Shown: piece after piece, positions 1 through 9,460 of the stretch | How the letters are laid out: each line of letters starts with the position of its first letter | Numbering within the stretch: position 1 is the stretch's first letter | Assembly: GCF_900110105.1 (NCBI RefSeq) | Contig: NZ_FOCL01000001.1 | Location: 434,001-498,000, forward strand | Length of the DNA: 64,000 nucleotides | Direction: 5' to 3' | From: Mucilaginibacter gossypiicola | Lineage (GTDB): Bacteria > Bacteroidota > Bacteroidia > Sphingobacteriales > Sphingobacteriaceae | Position numbers and translations under genes: made by a program | Notes under the pieces: model-generated | The model's input: the letters and a program-made list of their open reading frames with translations, nothing else | Told to the model about the DNA's origin: nothing | The model's database searches: none

Positions 1-2397
1 CTTAGCTCAATTAATCCGGATGATATTGCATCGATAGATATATTAAAAGATGCCAGTTCTACTGCGGTATACGGTGCTCAGGCAGCTAACGGTGTTATAC
101 TCATCACCAGCCGTAAGGGTGCAAATAATAGTAAACCGCGCATTAATATCTCAACATCGTACGCTACAGAAACGCCTGCAGGCAATACTCACCCCATGGA
201 GCGTGACGAATACCTTGAGCACGTAAGAAACCTGTATTACACCAAAGCTTTTCTGGCACCTGACTATACTACGCCCGATCCGAGTTTTAACCTGGCCCTG
301 TATGTTGACCACACTCAACGTGACGCCAATAATAATTTGGTGCCGACAGATTTTAACTGGTATAAAGCCGGAACCAAAACTGGTTTTATCAATGACAATC
401 AGGTAAGCGTATCCGGCGGGGGCGAAAAAGTGAATTATCTTATATCGGCTGCGTACACCAACCAGGCCGGTTATATTATTTACGACCTTTTTAAGCGTAA
501 AAATCTGCGTACCAATCTGGAAATTCAACCAAAGAGTTGGTTAAAATTAGGGGTACAGGCGTTTGGCTCATTTGTTAATAACGATGGAGCAGAGCCCTCA
601 CTGACGGATCTGTTTCAGATGGGCCCGTTAAATACACCCTACAATGCCGACGGTAGCTTAAATCCATATCCGATGGCTACAAACCAAACCAATCCATTCT
701 TGGCATCCAACGTGAGCGATTTTGAGCGTCATAATTATCTTTTCGCCAATCTTTTCGCTCAAATTGATTTTCCATTTCTTAAGGGGTTAAGCTACAGGCT
801 CAACTTTGGCAATAACGCACGCAGCGACGAGCATTATTTTGCCAGTCAATATGGCGCGGGTTTAACAGGGTCGGCTTATAAAAACAATGAGCAGTATTAT
901 GACTATACCCTGGATAATATTTTAACTTACAACAAAAGTTTCAAAAAGCACAGCATTACCGCCACATTACTTTATGGTGCTGTTGAGCGTAAGGATGATT
1001 ATACCGGTGCGTCGGCCAACGGGTTTACGGGCCTTACCCTGGGATATAATAATTTAGGGCAGGGAACCAATGAATTTGCCACATCAAACGCATGGTCCGA
1101 ACAGCTTAATTACCAGATGGCGCGTATCAATTACGCCTATAATGGCAGGTATTTGCTAACGGCTACCGTAAGACGCGATGGTTATTCTGGGTTTGCGGCT
1201 AACAACAAATATGCTACTTTTCCATCGGCTTCTTTGGGTTGGGTATTTTCTGACGAGCCATTTGTACACCTGCCGTGGCTGGATAATGGAAAACTCCGTG
1301 CTTCATACGGCGTTAGCGGTAATCAAACTGCCCGCTATTATTCGCTCGACCAGGTCTCGACCCAAACAGCTTATGTATTTGGTGACGGCGGAACCACACA
1401 ATATGGTCAATACGTATCTACTTTGGCTAACCCGAACCTGAAATGGGAACGCACCTTTGAACTAAACTTTGGTCTTGATTTTTCATTGTTCAAAGGACGT
1501 CTTTCGGGCAGTTTAGATTATTATGACCGGCATACAAAAGACCTTTTGTTCAGTGTGCAAATACCAACAATCACCGGATTCACCGCCATTAATACCAACG
1601 TAGGCGAAATATCCAATAAGGGGGTGGAGATATCACTATCTTCAAAAAACATTGCCAGAAAGGATTTTGGCTGGAACACGACCTTTGCATTTTCAAAAAA
1701 CGTTAATAAAATAATGAGCTTGCTGGGTACCGGCGATCTGGTTTCCAGTAACCTGTTTATTGGTCAGTCCATTAATGCGGTTTACGGCTACCGTACTAAT
1801 GGCATTTATCAGGTCGGCGAAACTCCGCCATCGGGCTATTATACGGGCAACTTACGCATTGTGGATAATAACGGTGACGGAAAAATCAATACTGATGATC
1901 GCACCATATTAGGTAGCGCCGATCCAGCGTATCGTTTTAGTGTTCTTAATACTTTTACGTATAAAAATTTAAGCCTTAGTGCCTTCATTAACTCAGTTCA
2001 GGGGGGCAGCAATGGCTACCTCGGCAGCAATTCGCCTTCACAACAACTAACGGACAATTCGGTACGCTGGAACTCTATGAGCGGTATTGATTTCTGGAAC
2101 CCAGGCAATCCCAATGGCAAGTATCCAATGTATATCAACTCGCCTACAATTGCCCCAACCCAATACTTCAGCCGTAGTTTTGTAAGGTTACAGGATGTAA
2201 CCCTCTCTTACAAAATCAACAACAGTTTCACCAAGCGAATCGGCATACAAAATTTAACTGTTTTTGCCAGCGGTAAAAATCTCCATACCTGGACTAAATG
2301 GCAGGGATGGGATCCTGAAATAGCCAATGGCGGACTAACCATTAACGGCCGTCCGTTGCTAAAAACCTATTCATTCGGACTTAATCTGACGCTTTAA
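1..2397 (+). CDS. susC: SusC/RagA-family TonB-dependent outer-membrane transporter, 5' truncated
   Basis: The reading frame is open from base 1 and the first methionine is at 196, so the true start lies outside the window. The first 40 codons read as the end of the plug domain (DILKDASSTAVYGAQAANG), the hallmark of SusC-type plugs. The remainder is a long aromatic-rich 22-strand-barrel-type sequence ending in NLTL followed by the stop, typical of the terminal beta strand. SusC proteins import oligosaccharides across the outer membrane with TonB energy, under a SusD lid. The SusD gene starts 10 bases downstream. The substrate cannot be read from the sequence; the neighbouring esterase and glycosidase suggest an acetylated plant or microbial glycan. 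Confidence 0.95.
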   Translation, partial: LSSINPDDIASIDILKDASSTAVYGAQAANGVILITSRKGANNSKPRINISTSYATETPAGNTHPMERDEYLEHVRNLYYTKAFLAPDYTTPDPSFNLALYVDHTQRDANNNLVPTDFNWYKAGTKTGFINDNQVSVSGGGEKVNYLISAAYTNQAGYIIYDLFKRKNLRTNLEIQPKSWLKLGVQAFGSFVNNDGAEPSLTDLFQMGPLNTPYNADGSLNPYPMATNQTNPFLASNVSDFERHNYLFANLFAQIDFPFLKGLSYRLNFGNNARSDEHYFASQYGAGLTGSAYKNNEQYYDYTLDNILTYNKSFKKHSITATLLYGAVERKDDYTGASANGFTGLTLGYNNLGQGTNEFATSNAWSEQLNYQMARINYAYNGRYLLTATVRRDGYSGFAANNKYATFPSASLGWVFSDEPFVHLPWLDNGKLRASYGVSGNQTARYYSLDQVSTQTAYVFGDGGTTQYGQYVSTLANPNLKWERTFELNFGLDFSLFKGRLSGSLDYYDRHTKDLLFSVQIPTITGFTAINTNVGEISNKGVEISLSSKNIARKDFGWNTTFAFSKNVNKIMSLLGTGDLVSSNLFIGQSINAVYGYRTNGIYQVGETPPSGYYTGNLRIVDNNGDGKINTDDRTILGSADPAYRFSVLNTFTYKNLSLSAFINSVQGGSNGYLGSNSPSQQLTDNSVRWNSMSGIDFWNPGNPNGKYPMYINSPTIAPTQYFSRSFVRLQDVTLSYKINNSFTKRIGIQNLTVFASGKNLHTWTKWQGWDPEIANGGLTINGRPLLKTYSFGLNLTL

Positions 2398-2407
2398 TCC
2401 AACTATT

Positions 2408-4072
2408 ATGAAGAAGATATTTTATTCAACCAGTTTATTATTTATTCTCACAACCATTTTCTCGTGTAAAAAATCATTCCTGGATGAGAAACCGTTGGAT
2501 TTTCTGAGTGGCTCAAATGCCTATCAAACTTATGCCGATTTTACCATTGCAGCTAATGATATTTATCGTGTAACTCGTTTAGAGTTTTACACCCGCGATG
2601 AAAGCACCCCCTTTGATTATATGTTTGGCTGCGATATAGTTTATGACGGCCAGCCGGCAACAGCCCGGCACACACCTATGGCATCAGCTTATGCACCTAC
2701 CGGTAGTATTCCAACAGCTCATTGGTCGGCTTTTTATAAAATTATCTCTGAGGCCAATGCTATTATCAGCCGTGCGCCAAATTCAGTCATGACAGATGAC
2801 CAAAAAACACTTGTTACCGCGAAAGCAAAGTTTTTTCGGGCATTTGCTTACCGTACGTTAGCATATTTATACGGTGGGGTGCCTTTAATTACGCAGGAGG
2901 TAACGAGCGCCAAAACTGATTTTACACGGGCAACCAAAGCCGAAGTTTATGCGCAATGTATTGATGACCTTAAGTTTGCGGTTACCAATCTGCCATCGAT
3001 CAATAAAGTTTTAGACGGCGAAATTAACAGCCAGGCCGCAGGGCATTTATTGGCCGAGGTATACCTTGCTGCTGGGCAATACCAAAACGCGGTTGATGCA
3101 GCTACCAAAGTGATCACTGATGCAAATGTGCATTTGATGACCGCAAGGTTTGGCTCAAAGGCCAATGTTACTACAGGGAATGTATATTGGGACCTTTTTC
3201 AACCTAATAATCAAAACCGTACTACCGGCGGAAACTTTGAGGGGCTGTGGGTGATACAGCTTGAAACCGATGTACCAGGCGGGTCTTCAGTATCAACTGC
3301 GATGGCCGGCAACTACCTGCTTGAACGTAACGCAGGGCCTAACTTATCCCTTATTACCGGTGTAACTCCCAATCCCTTTTTATGGCCGGTTGATGATTTG
3401 ACTGGCGGCAGGGGAATTGGCTGGGCAATCTCCACTAAACATTTTAGCGATGAAATCTGGGCGAGTGACTTTGATAACGACATCCGTAATGCCAACATCA
3501 ACTTTGTCAGGAATTTTACTGCTACCAATCCTGCCTCTCCTTATTATAAAAAAGTTATCTCTACCCAGGCTCCTATAGCAGGTATTACAGTTCCTTCAAG
3601 GCAGTTTTATGCTTACGAGGCCAAATGTACTACGCCGGGTGCTCACCCTTCAAATCTCATCAGTAACTCATCTAACGGTTTGCTCAAGGCTACAGCCGGC
3701 GGCACCTACCTTGATCAATATATGTTCAGACTGGCAGAAACCTATTTTATAAGGGCCGAAGCTTACCTTAACCTTAATAACCCTACAGCTGCCGCTGCGG
3801 ATATCAACACGGTGAGGGCCCGGTCAAATGCCAAACCTGTCGATCCGTCAAATGTTAATATCGATTACATCCTGGATGAGCGGCTGCGCGAATTAGGATA
3901 TGAGGAAAAAAGGCGGCTTACCCTGATGAGGTTAGGATTGTGGTATGACAGGGTTAAACGATTTAACCCATATTACAGCGATGCCCTGCAAACATACAAT
4001 CTGTGGCCAATCCCACAATCGGAAATTGAACGTAACAATACGGGTACGCTTACGCAAAACCCAGGTTATTAA
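2408..4072 (+). CDS. susD: SusD/RagB-family glycan-binding lipoprotein
   Basis: This is a 554-residue surface lipoprotein with a type II signal peptide. A hydrophobic stretch is followed by a lipobox ending at Cys20 (TIFSCKK). SusD-family features are the N-terminal FLDEKPLDFLSGSNAY segment, the alpha-helical TPR-like middle and a C-terminal region around YFIRAEAYLNL and ILDERLRELGYEEKRR. It binds glycan at the cell surface and caps the SusC barrel. It sits 10 bases after susC and is almost certainly cotranscribed with it. A hairpin follows in the 118-base gap before the esterase gene. Confidence 0.95.
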   Translation: MKKIFYSTSLLFILTTIFSCKKSFLDEKPLDFLSGSNAYQTYADFTIAANDIYRVTRLEFYTRDESTPFDYMFGCDIVYDGQPATARHTPMASAYAPTGSIPTAHWSAFYKIISEANAIISRAPNSVMTDDQKTLVTAKAKFFRAFAYRTLAYLYGGVPLITQEVTSAKTDFTRATKAEVYAQCIDDLKFAVTNLPSINKVLDGEINSQAAGHLLAEVYLAAGQYQNAVDAATKVITDANVHLMTARFGSKANVTTGNVYWDLFQPNNQNRTTGGNFEGLWVIQLETDVPGGSSVSTAMAGNYLLERNAGPNLSLITGVTPNPFLWPVDDLTGGRGIGWAISTKHFSDEIWASDFDNDIRNANINFVRNFTATNPASPYYKKVISTQAPIAGITVPSRQFYAYEAKCTTPGAHPSNLISNSSNGLLKATAGGTYLDQYMFRLAETYFIRAEAYLNLNNPTAAAADINTVRARSNAKPVDPSNVNIDYILDERLRELGYEEKRRLTLMRLGLWYDRVKRFNPYYSDALQTYNLWPIPQSEIERNNTGTLTQNPGY

Positions 4073-4101
4073 TTAATTTACCAAGCGAAAATTTCAGAAG
4101 G

Positions 4102-4130
4102 CAGCTTGCGTGTAAATCGCACGCAGGCTG
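4102..4130 (+). terminator. Hairpin after susCD, possible terminator or attenuator
   Basis: Imperfect inverted repeat CAGC..TGCGTG / CACGCA..GCTG with a short loop, 30 bases after the susD stop. It is followed by TCTCTATTTCC, only a weak T tract. It may cause partial termination, or stabilise the susCD end of the transcript relative to the enzymes downstream. Confidence 0.45.
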
Positions 4131-4190
4131 TCTCTATTTCCTGATTTTGCAGTAACCTGGCTCGTGAAAATGTTTTAGTAAATCAATCAA

Positions 4191-4979
4191 ATGCGTGTCA
4201 ATCATCTTTTTTCGATAGCCTTGTTGGGCCTTATGTTATGGGCTCCCCGTTTAGTTTACGCCCAGGTTGCCAGGGTCGATTCTAATTTTCACATCTATTT
4301 GCTGATGGGTCAATCAAATATGGCTGGAAGAGGGCCGGTCACACAGCAATACACTGCCGAACATCATAACCGTGTTATGGTGCTAAATAAAAACCTTGAA
4401 TGGGTAATTGCACATCATCCCCTGCATTCTGAAAAACCGGCCGTTGATGGGGTAGGCCCTGGCTTATCATTTGGAATGACATTGGCAAAAAGAAGTTCAA
4501 AAATCACCATTGGCCTGGTGCCCTGCGCAATCGGTGGATCGCCTATAGAACATTGGGTTCCGGGTGCTTTTGACCCGCCTACTAAAACATATCCATGGGA
4601 CGACGCGGTGAAAAAGATTATTTATGCTATGAAAACCGGTGTTATTAAAGGTGTGGTATGGCATCAGGGAGAATCCGACAGCCGGCCTGAGCTTGCAGCC
4701 AATTATTTAAAAAACCTTGAAGCGCTCATTGAGCGTGTAAGGCAAGTAACCGGAAATGCAAACCTGCCATTTGTAGCAGGTGAACTTGGTCGGTTTTACA
4801 AGGAAAATGCAACAATAAACGCAGAATTGAAAAAACTGCCTGCGCTGGTGCCTTTTACAGGAGTTGTATCATCGGCCGGGTTAGTACATAAGGGCGATAC
4901 ACTGCATTTTGATAGTAAATCTGCCGAAAAATTGGGTAAAAGATATGCCCGCAAGATGCAGCAGGTAACTTCAAATTAA
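4191..4979 (+). CDS. Sialate O-acetylesterase-like carbohydrate esterase (SASA/DUF303 family)
   Basis: This 262-residue protein has an N-terminal signal peptide (about residues 1-24) and the SGNH-type esterase blocks of the SASA family. The nucleophile Ser42 lies in LLMGQSNMAGRG. A WHQGES block occurs mid-protein, and a C-terminal D-x-x-H pair (GDTLHFD, about residues 235-240) completes the triad. Members remove acetyl groups from sialic acid, xylan or other polysaccharides. Its position directly after susCD and before a glycosidase argues for periplasmic deacetylation of the imported oligosaccharide. Start chosen at the first ATG, which gives a complete signal peptide. Confidence 0.85.
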   Translation: MRVNHLFSIALLGLMLWAPRLVYAQVARVDSNFHIYLLMGQSNMAGRGPVTQQYTAEHHNRVMVLNKNLEWVIAHHPLHSEKPAVDGVGPGLSFGMTLAKRSSKITIGLVPCAIGGSPIEHWVPGAFDPPTKTYPWDDAVKKIIYAMKTGVIKGVVWHQGESDSRPELAANYLKNLEALIERVRQVTGNANLPFVAGELGRFYKENATINAELKKLPALVPFTGVVSSAGLVHKGDTLHFDSKSAEKLGKRYARKMQQVTSN

Positions 4980-5144
4980 AACGCTCAACCTTTTTCAGTT
5001 TGAGACAAATCGACAAAAAGTTGAACAGATTTTATAAGTGCCATTGGTTTACTTTGGTTCAAAATAAATCCAATAATAAATCGTACGGCAAATTCTTTTT
5101 ATAGCTATACAGTCAATTGTATTTGCAGTACACAGCAAACTTTT

Positions 5145-6230
5145 ATGAAATTAAAAATACTTACCTTAATTATTGCAGGGGTAACTTTAACAACCACCAC
5201 CTTTTCTCAAAGCAAAGCTATCGCCCCCGGCAAAGTATGGTCGGCCGAAAAGGCTAATGCATGGTATAAACAACAGCCCTGGCTGGTAGGTGCCGATTAT
5301 ATACCGGCAAGTGCAATAAACCAACTGGAAATGTGGCAGGCCGATACTTTTGACGCGGGCACAATAGATAAAGAACTTGGATGGGCAGAAGGTATTGGCA
5401 TGAACACCATGCGGGTGTTTTTACACAGCCTGGCCTACAAAGCCGACCCGACAGGTTTTAAATCACGGGTTAATCAATTCCTGGCCATTGCTAACAAACA
5501 CCACATCAGGCCGTTATTTGTTTTTTTTGACGATTGCTGGAATAAAGTACCCCAGATAGGCAAACAGCCCGAAAAAAAGTTAGGCATCCACAACTCAGGC
5601 TGGATGCAGGACCCCGGTGACCCTGCTTACAAAGAAACCGCAGGCTATCCGGCATTGGAAATCTACGTGAAAGACGTATTAAAAACCTTTTCGCATGATA
5701 AGCGCATCCTGCTTTGGGATCTTTATAATGAGCCGGGAAACAGTGGTAAAGTGGGTACCAGCATGCCGTTGCTTGCACAAATATTTACCTGGGCAAGGGC
5801 AGTAAATCCCGATCAGCCTGTTACAGCAGGACTTTGGAACTGGAGCGAAAAATTCAGCGAGCTTAACAGGTTTCAGTTAGCCAACTCTGATGTAATATCA
5901 TATCATTGCTATGATAGCCCCGAACAACATTTACGCACGATAGAACTGCTTAAGCTTTTTGGCAAACCTTTGGTTTGTACCGAATACATGGCCAGGCCCC
6001 GTAACAGTACGTTTATAAATACGTTGCCGATCCTGAAAAAACAAAATGTAGCGGCTATAAACTGGGGATTTGTAGATGGAAAAACCAACACTAAATATGC
6101 ATGGAGCAAACCAATGCCAGATGGTGGTGAACCCGAACTATGGTTTCACGAAATTTTTAAAGCCGACGGAAGTCCTTACAAGAAAGAAGAAACTGATTTA
6201 ATTAAAGAACTGACCGGCGTAAAACAATAA
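5145..6230 (+). CDS. Secreted clan-A glycoside hydrolase (GH5-like, cellulase/xylanase type)
   Basis: A signal peptide (about residues 1-21) is followed by a TIM-barrel glycosidase. The acid/base Glu196 is in LLWDLYNEPGNSG and the likely nucleophile Glu280 in KPLVCTEYMARP, giving the two-glutamate arrangement of clan GH-A at strands 4 and 7. WNWSEKF and INWGFVDGKTNTKYAW supply aromatic subsite residues. At 361 residues it is a single catalytic domain without a binding module. Such proteins are usually annotated as 1,4-beta-xylanase or cellulase-family hydrolases; the exact substrate cannot be told. It belongs to the same locus as the susCD pair. Confidence 0.8.
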   Translation: MKLKILTLIIAGVTLTTTTFSQSKAIAPGKVWSAEKANAWYKQQPWLVGADYIPASAINQLEMWQADTFDAGTIDKELGWAEGIGMNTMRVFLHSLAYKADPTGFKSRVNQFLAIANKHHIRPLFVFFDDCWNKVPQIGKQPEKKLGIHNSGWMQDPGDPAYKETAGYPALEIYVKDVLKTFSHDKRILLWDLYNEPGNSGKVGTSMPLLAQIFTWARAVNPDQPVTAGLWNWSEKFSELNRFQLANSDVISYHCYDSPEQHLRTIELLKLFGKPLVCTEYMARPRNSTFINTLPILKKQNVAAINWGFVDGKTNTKYAWSKPMPDGGEPELWFHEIFKADGSPYKKEETDLIKELTGVKQ

Positions 6231-6302
6231 TTAACAGGTTAACTGTACAATTTACCATTCAGTGCCCCAATAACATAAAATATAATTGCAACATTGAAAT
6301 CC

Positions 6303-7073
6303 ATGAAAAAAAACAAATTGATCATTAGTGCTTTAGCATTGCTTTTTGCAGGTACACAAGTTTATGCACAAGCCAATAATTCAGAAAAATCACAATCTAA
6401 AGTAAATACCCTTAGTGCAGCCGAGAAAAAAGAAGGATATAAGCTGCTTTGGAATGGCAAGGATGATGCAGGCTGGCGCGCCATATTTAAAGATCATTTT
6501 CCTGACAAGGGTTGGGAAATGAAAGACGGTATATTAACCGTACACGCATCCAATGGAAAAGAAGAAGGATCAGGTGGTGATATTGTTACCAATAAAGAAT
6601 ATTCGGCTTTTATATTAAAGTTTGATTTTAAACTAACCCCTGGCGCTAACAGCGGTGTAAAATATTTTGTTACCGAACAGGAAAAAACCGAAAAATCAGG
6701 CATTGGCCTTGAATACCAGGTATTGGACGATGACCTGCATCCCGATGCAAAACTGGGTAAAGATGGCGACCGTAAACTGGCATCACTGTATGACCTGATC
6801 CCTTCAAATAAGCCAGCTTCAATTATTAAACCAATTGGAGAGTGGAACAGTGGCGAGATAAGGGTTTACCCTGATAACCGCGTAGAGCATTGGCTCAATG
6901 GTGTTAAGGTAATATCGTATGTACGCGGATCGAAGGAGTTTAAAGACCTGGTAGCCATCAGCAAATACAAAATATGGAGCAATTTCGGGCAGGCACCAAA
7001 AGGGCATATCTTGTTGCAAGACCACGGGAACACGGTATCATACCGAAACATCAAAATAAAAGAGCTTAATTAA
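6303..7073 (+). CDS. DUF1080 (3-keto-disaccharide hydrolase-like) periplasmic protein
   Basis: The start is placed at ATG 6303, not an in-frame TTG nine bases upstream, because [17 protein letters not shown] begins a clean signal peptide ending near VYAQ. The rest is a concanavalin-like jelly roll of the DUF1080 family, with blocks [55 protein letters not shown] and a C-terminal YRNIKIKEL. Members characterised as 3-keto-disaccharide hydrolases cleave 3-oxo-glycosides made by oxidoreductases. The two Gfo/Idh/MocA-family proteins directly downstream could supply such an oxidation, so a 3-keto-sugar route is a reasonable inference. Confidence 0.85.
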   Translation: MKKNKLIISALALLFAGTQVYAQANNSEKSQSKVNTLSAAEKKEGYKLLWNGKDDAGWRAIFKDHFPDKGWEMKDGILTVHASNGKEEGSGGDIVTNKEYSAFILKFDFKLTPGANSGVKYFVTEQEKTEKSGIGLEYQVLDDDLHPDAKLGKDGDRKLASLYDLIPSNKPASIIKPIGEWNSGEIRVYPDNRVEHWLNGVKVISYVRGSKEFKDLVAISKYKIWSNFGQAPKGHILLQDHGNTVSYRNIKIKELN

Positions 7074-7080
7074 GATTGTG

Positions 7081-8436
7081 ATGGATAATTCGAGAAGAGA
7101 GTTTATAAAAAAAACAGCTATTGCAGCAGCCGGTACTTACGTGGGTACGCTGGGTATGTCGGCAAAAAGCTATGCCAATATTATTGGCGCAAATGACAGG
7201 GTACGTGTAGGAGTGGTAGGCTTTTCAGATAGATTTAAAGACACGCTGTTTCCCTGCTTTTTAAACCATAACAAAGAACTGAATTTTGATATCGTTGCCT
7301 TGTCTGATTTGTGGAACTACCGTCGTGGATTAGGTACAGATCATATTAAAAACAAAATCGGGCATGATATTACCGCCTGCAGAAATAATGATGAACTGTA
7401 TGCGCTAAAGGATCTCGACGCAGTGATCATCAGCTCGCCCGATTTTGCACATGCATCACATGCTATTGAAGCTGTGGGGCATAAAAAGGACGTGTATTGC
7501 GAAAAGCCATTTGCCGAAACTATGGACGATGCCCGGGCCGCACTGAAAGCTGTGAGGGGATCAAAGCAGCTCCTGCAGATAGGTTCGCAGCGCCGCAGCG
7601 GACAAAATTACCAGGCCGCTGCCGAGTTTATTAAACAAGGCAAGTTTGGCGATATTACCATGGTTGAATTAAGCTGGAACGTGAACCAGCCGGGACGCTG
7701 GCGCAGGCCCGATCTGGTAGCTAAGTTAAAAGAAGAAGACACCGATTGGAAACGTTTCCTGCTCAACCGCCCATATGAAGCATTTAATCCAAGGATTTAT
7801 TTGGAATATCGTTTGTTTTGGCCGTACTCATCCGGAATGCCCGGCCAATGGATGAGCCACCAGATTGATACGGTACATTGGTTTACGGGCTTGCCACATC
7901 CACGCAGCGTAACCGCAAACGGCGGCATTTATCAGTGGAAAGACGGTCGCCGCAATTGGGATACTACCACCGCAGTATTTGACTACGGTCCGTTAGATGA
8001 TATGAGCAAAGGCTTCCAGGTGGTATTTACATCGCGCATGCACAACGGCGAAGAAAAGCCGGCAGAGATTTACTACTCAAACGGCGGTGAGCTAAACCTT
8101 ATCACCAATACCATATCGCCACAGGGCGGCCTAACTGCCAGGGCTGCTTCCGCCATGCATATGCAGCCTAATTTGCTGCCAGAGGTAAAGCTTGCACCGC
8201 CTTCGGCGGCGGCGGCATCGGCAAATACCGGTGCCGACATATTGAGCTCAAACCATATGCGTAACTGGCTCGAGTGCATCCGTAGCCGCAATGAGCCTAA
8301 TGCACCCGTTGAAGCAGGTTATCATCACTCTATCGCAAACATTATGACCAATGCTGCCGTACATACAGGCGGAAAAGCTATGTTTGATGAAAATAGACAA
8401 GAGGTTATTGTAAATGGTAAAGTATTTAAATATTAA
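7081..8436 (+). CDS. Tat-exported Gfo/Idh/MocA-family oxidoreductase
   Basis: A twin-arginine signal (NSRREFIKKTAIAAAG) is followed by a Rossmann domain (VRVGVVGFSDRF, less canonical than GxGxxG). Then come the family's EKPFAETMDDA motif (Lys-Pro of the active site) and QIGSQRRSGQNY. ATG 7081 was chosen over GTG 7078. Family members oxidise or reduce sugars with tightly bound NAD(P); export in folded form fits a prebound cofactor. It lies 7 bases after the DUF1080 gene, and its 3' end overlaps the ApbE gene by 23 bases, so translation is probably coupled. The substrate is unknown. Confidence 0.87.
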   Translation: MDNSRREFIKKTAIAAAGTYVGTLGMSAKSYANIIGANDRVRVGVVGFSDRFKDTLFPCFLNHNKELNFDIVALSDLWNYRRGLGTDHIKNKIGHDITACRNNDELYALKDLDAVIISSPDFAHASHAIEAVGHKKDVYCEKPFAETMDDARAALKAVRGSKQLLQIGSQRRSGQNYQAAAEFIKQGKFGDITMVELSWNVNQPGRWRRPDLVAKLKEEDTDWKRFLLNRPYEAFNPRIYLEYRLFWPYSSGMPGQWMSHQIDTVHWFTGLPHPRSVTANGGIYQWKDGRRNWDTTTAVFDYGPLDDMSKGFQVVFTSRMHNGEEKPAEIYYSNGGELNLITNTISPQGGLTARAASAMHMQPNLLPEVKLAPPSAAAASANTGADILSSNHMRNWLECIRSRNEPNAPVEAGYHHSIANIMTNAAVHTGGKAMFDENRQEVIVNGKVFKY

Positions 8437-9460
8437 GAAAGCATGGTTTGCCGCTATGGCCATAATGTGCTTTCTGATAACAGGAGAGATATCAGCTTTC
8501 GGGCAGGAACATCTTAATAAATTTCACATCGAAGGTTACGCCCAGGGAACAACTTACCAGGTTACCTATTATGCTGCCGACAGCATAATCACGCAAAAAC
8601 AAACCGATAGCTTACTGTCGCAGTTGGATCAATCTGTATCCTTATATAAGCCGGAGTCGTTAATCTGCAAATTTAACCAGTCGGCAAAAGGTATAGTCAT
8701 TGATAGCCATTTTAAGCTACTGGTAAAAAAAGCTTTAGAGATAAACCGTACTACAAGCGGCGTTGTTGATGTTACCGTAAAACCCCTGGTTGATGCCTGG
8801 GGTTTTGGCGTAAAGAAGCCGAAAAGTTTCCCGAATGATGCAGAAGTAAAAAACATACTTAAAGATGTGGGTAGTGATAAAATCTGGTTGAAAGGAAATT
8901 TTTTACATAAGAAAACGCCGGGCGTACAGATAGATCTTAACGGCATTGGCCAGGGCTATGCGGCCGATTTGCTTGGCAATTTGTGCGAACTGCACCATGT
9001 TTACAATTATGTAGCGGAAATAGGCGGCGAGCTGCGTATAAAGGGGAGTAAACCTGGTGGCGAGCAGTTTAAAATAGGTATTGAAGCTATTGACGGGAAT
9101 GATATAAACCCCGGCCCCTTACGCAGAATTATAGAACCGGGGAATGGCGCGGTAACCACATCGGGTAATTACCGTAAACATTTGGAGGCTGGCGGCAAGC
9201 AAATCTCCCATATCATGGACCCTAAAACCGGTTATCCAACCCAAAATGAGATGATCAGCGTAACTGTTTGGGCAACAGATGGTATTACAGCCGATGGTTA
9301 TGATAACGGCTTTATTGCCATGGGATTAAAAAAAACACTTCGTTTTTTGAATAATAGAACAGATATTGGGGCATACATTATTTACAAAAAGCCCGGCGGA
9401 ATGGTTGCCGATACCGTAACTTCCGGGTTTAAAAGCCATATGAAACTAAAAAATGAATAG
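8414..9460 (+). CDS. apbE: FAD:protein FMN transferase (ApbE family)
   Basis: 348 residues with an N-terminal signal peptide (KKAWFAAMAIMCFLITG, cleavage near AFGQ). ApbE blocks seen are TTYQVTYYA, DVTVKPLVDAWGFG, VQIDLNGIGQGYAAD, VTTSGNYRKH, SHIMDPKTGYPTQ and ITADGYDNGF; the last two contribute the Mg/FAD site. The enzyme transfers FMN from FAD to a Thr/Ser of exported proteins. No Na+-NQR, Rnf or FMN-bind-domain target is encoded nearby. It sits between two Tat-exported oxidoreductases and overlaps both (23 and 8 bases), suggesting one operon. The first ATG is kept because a later one would lose the basic start of the signal peptide. Confidence 0.9.
   Translation: MVKYLNIKKAWFAAMAIMCFLITGEISAFGQEHLNKFHIEGYAQGTTYQVTYYAADSIITQKQTDSLLSQLDQSVSLYKPESLICKFNQSAKGIVIDSHFKLLVKKALEINRTTSGVVDVTVKPLVDAWGFGVKKPKSFPNDAEVKNILKDVGSDKIWLKGNFLHKKTPGVQIDLNGIGQGYAADLLGNLCELHHVYNYVAEIGGELRIKGSKPGGEQFKIGIEAIDGNDINPGPLRRIIEPGNGAVTTSGNYRKHLEAGGKQISHIMDPKTGYPTQNEMISVTVWATDGITADGYDNGFIAMGLKKTLRFLNNRTDIGAYIIYKKPGGMVADTVTSGFKSHMKLKNE

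Noticed and set aside
151-528. 125-codon minus-strand frame inside susC
   Set aside because: Antisense to a clear SusC barrel sequence.
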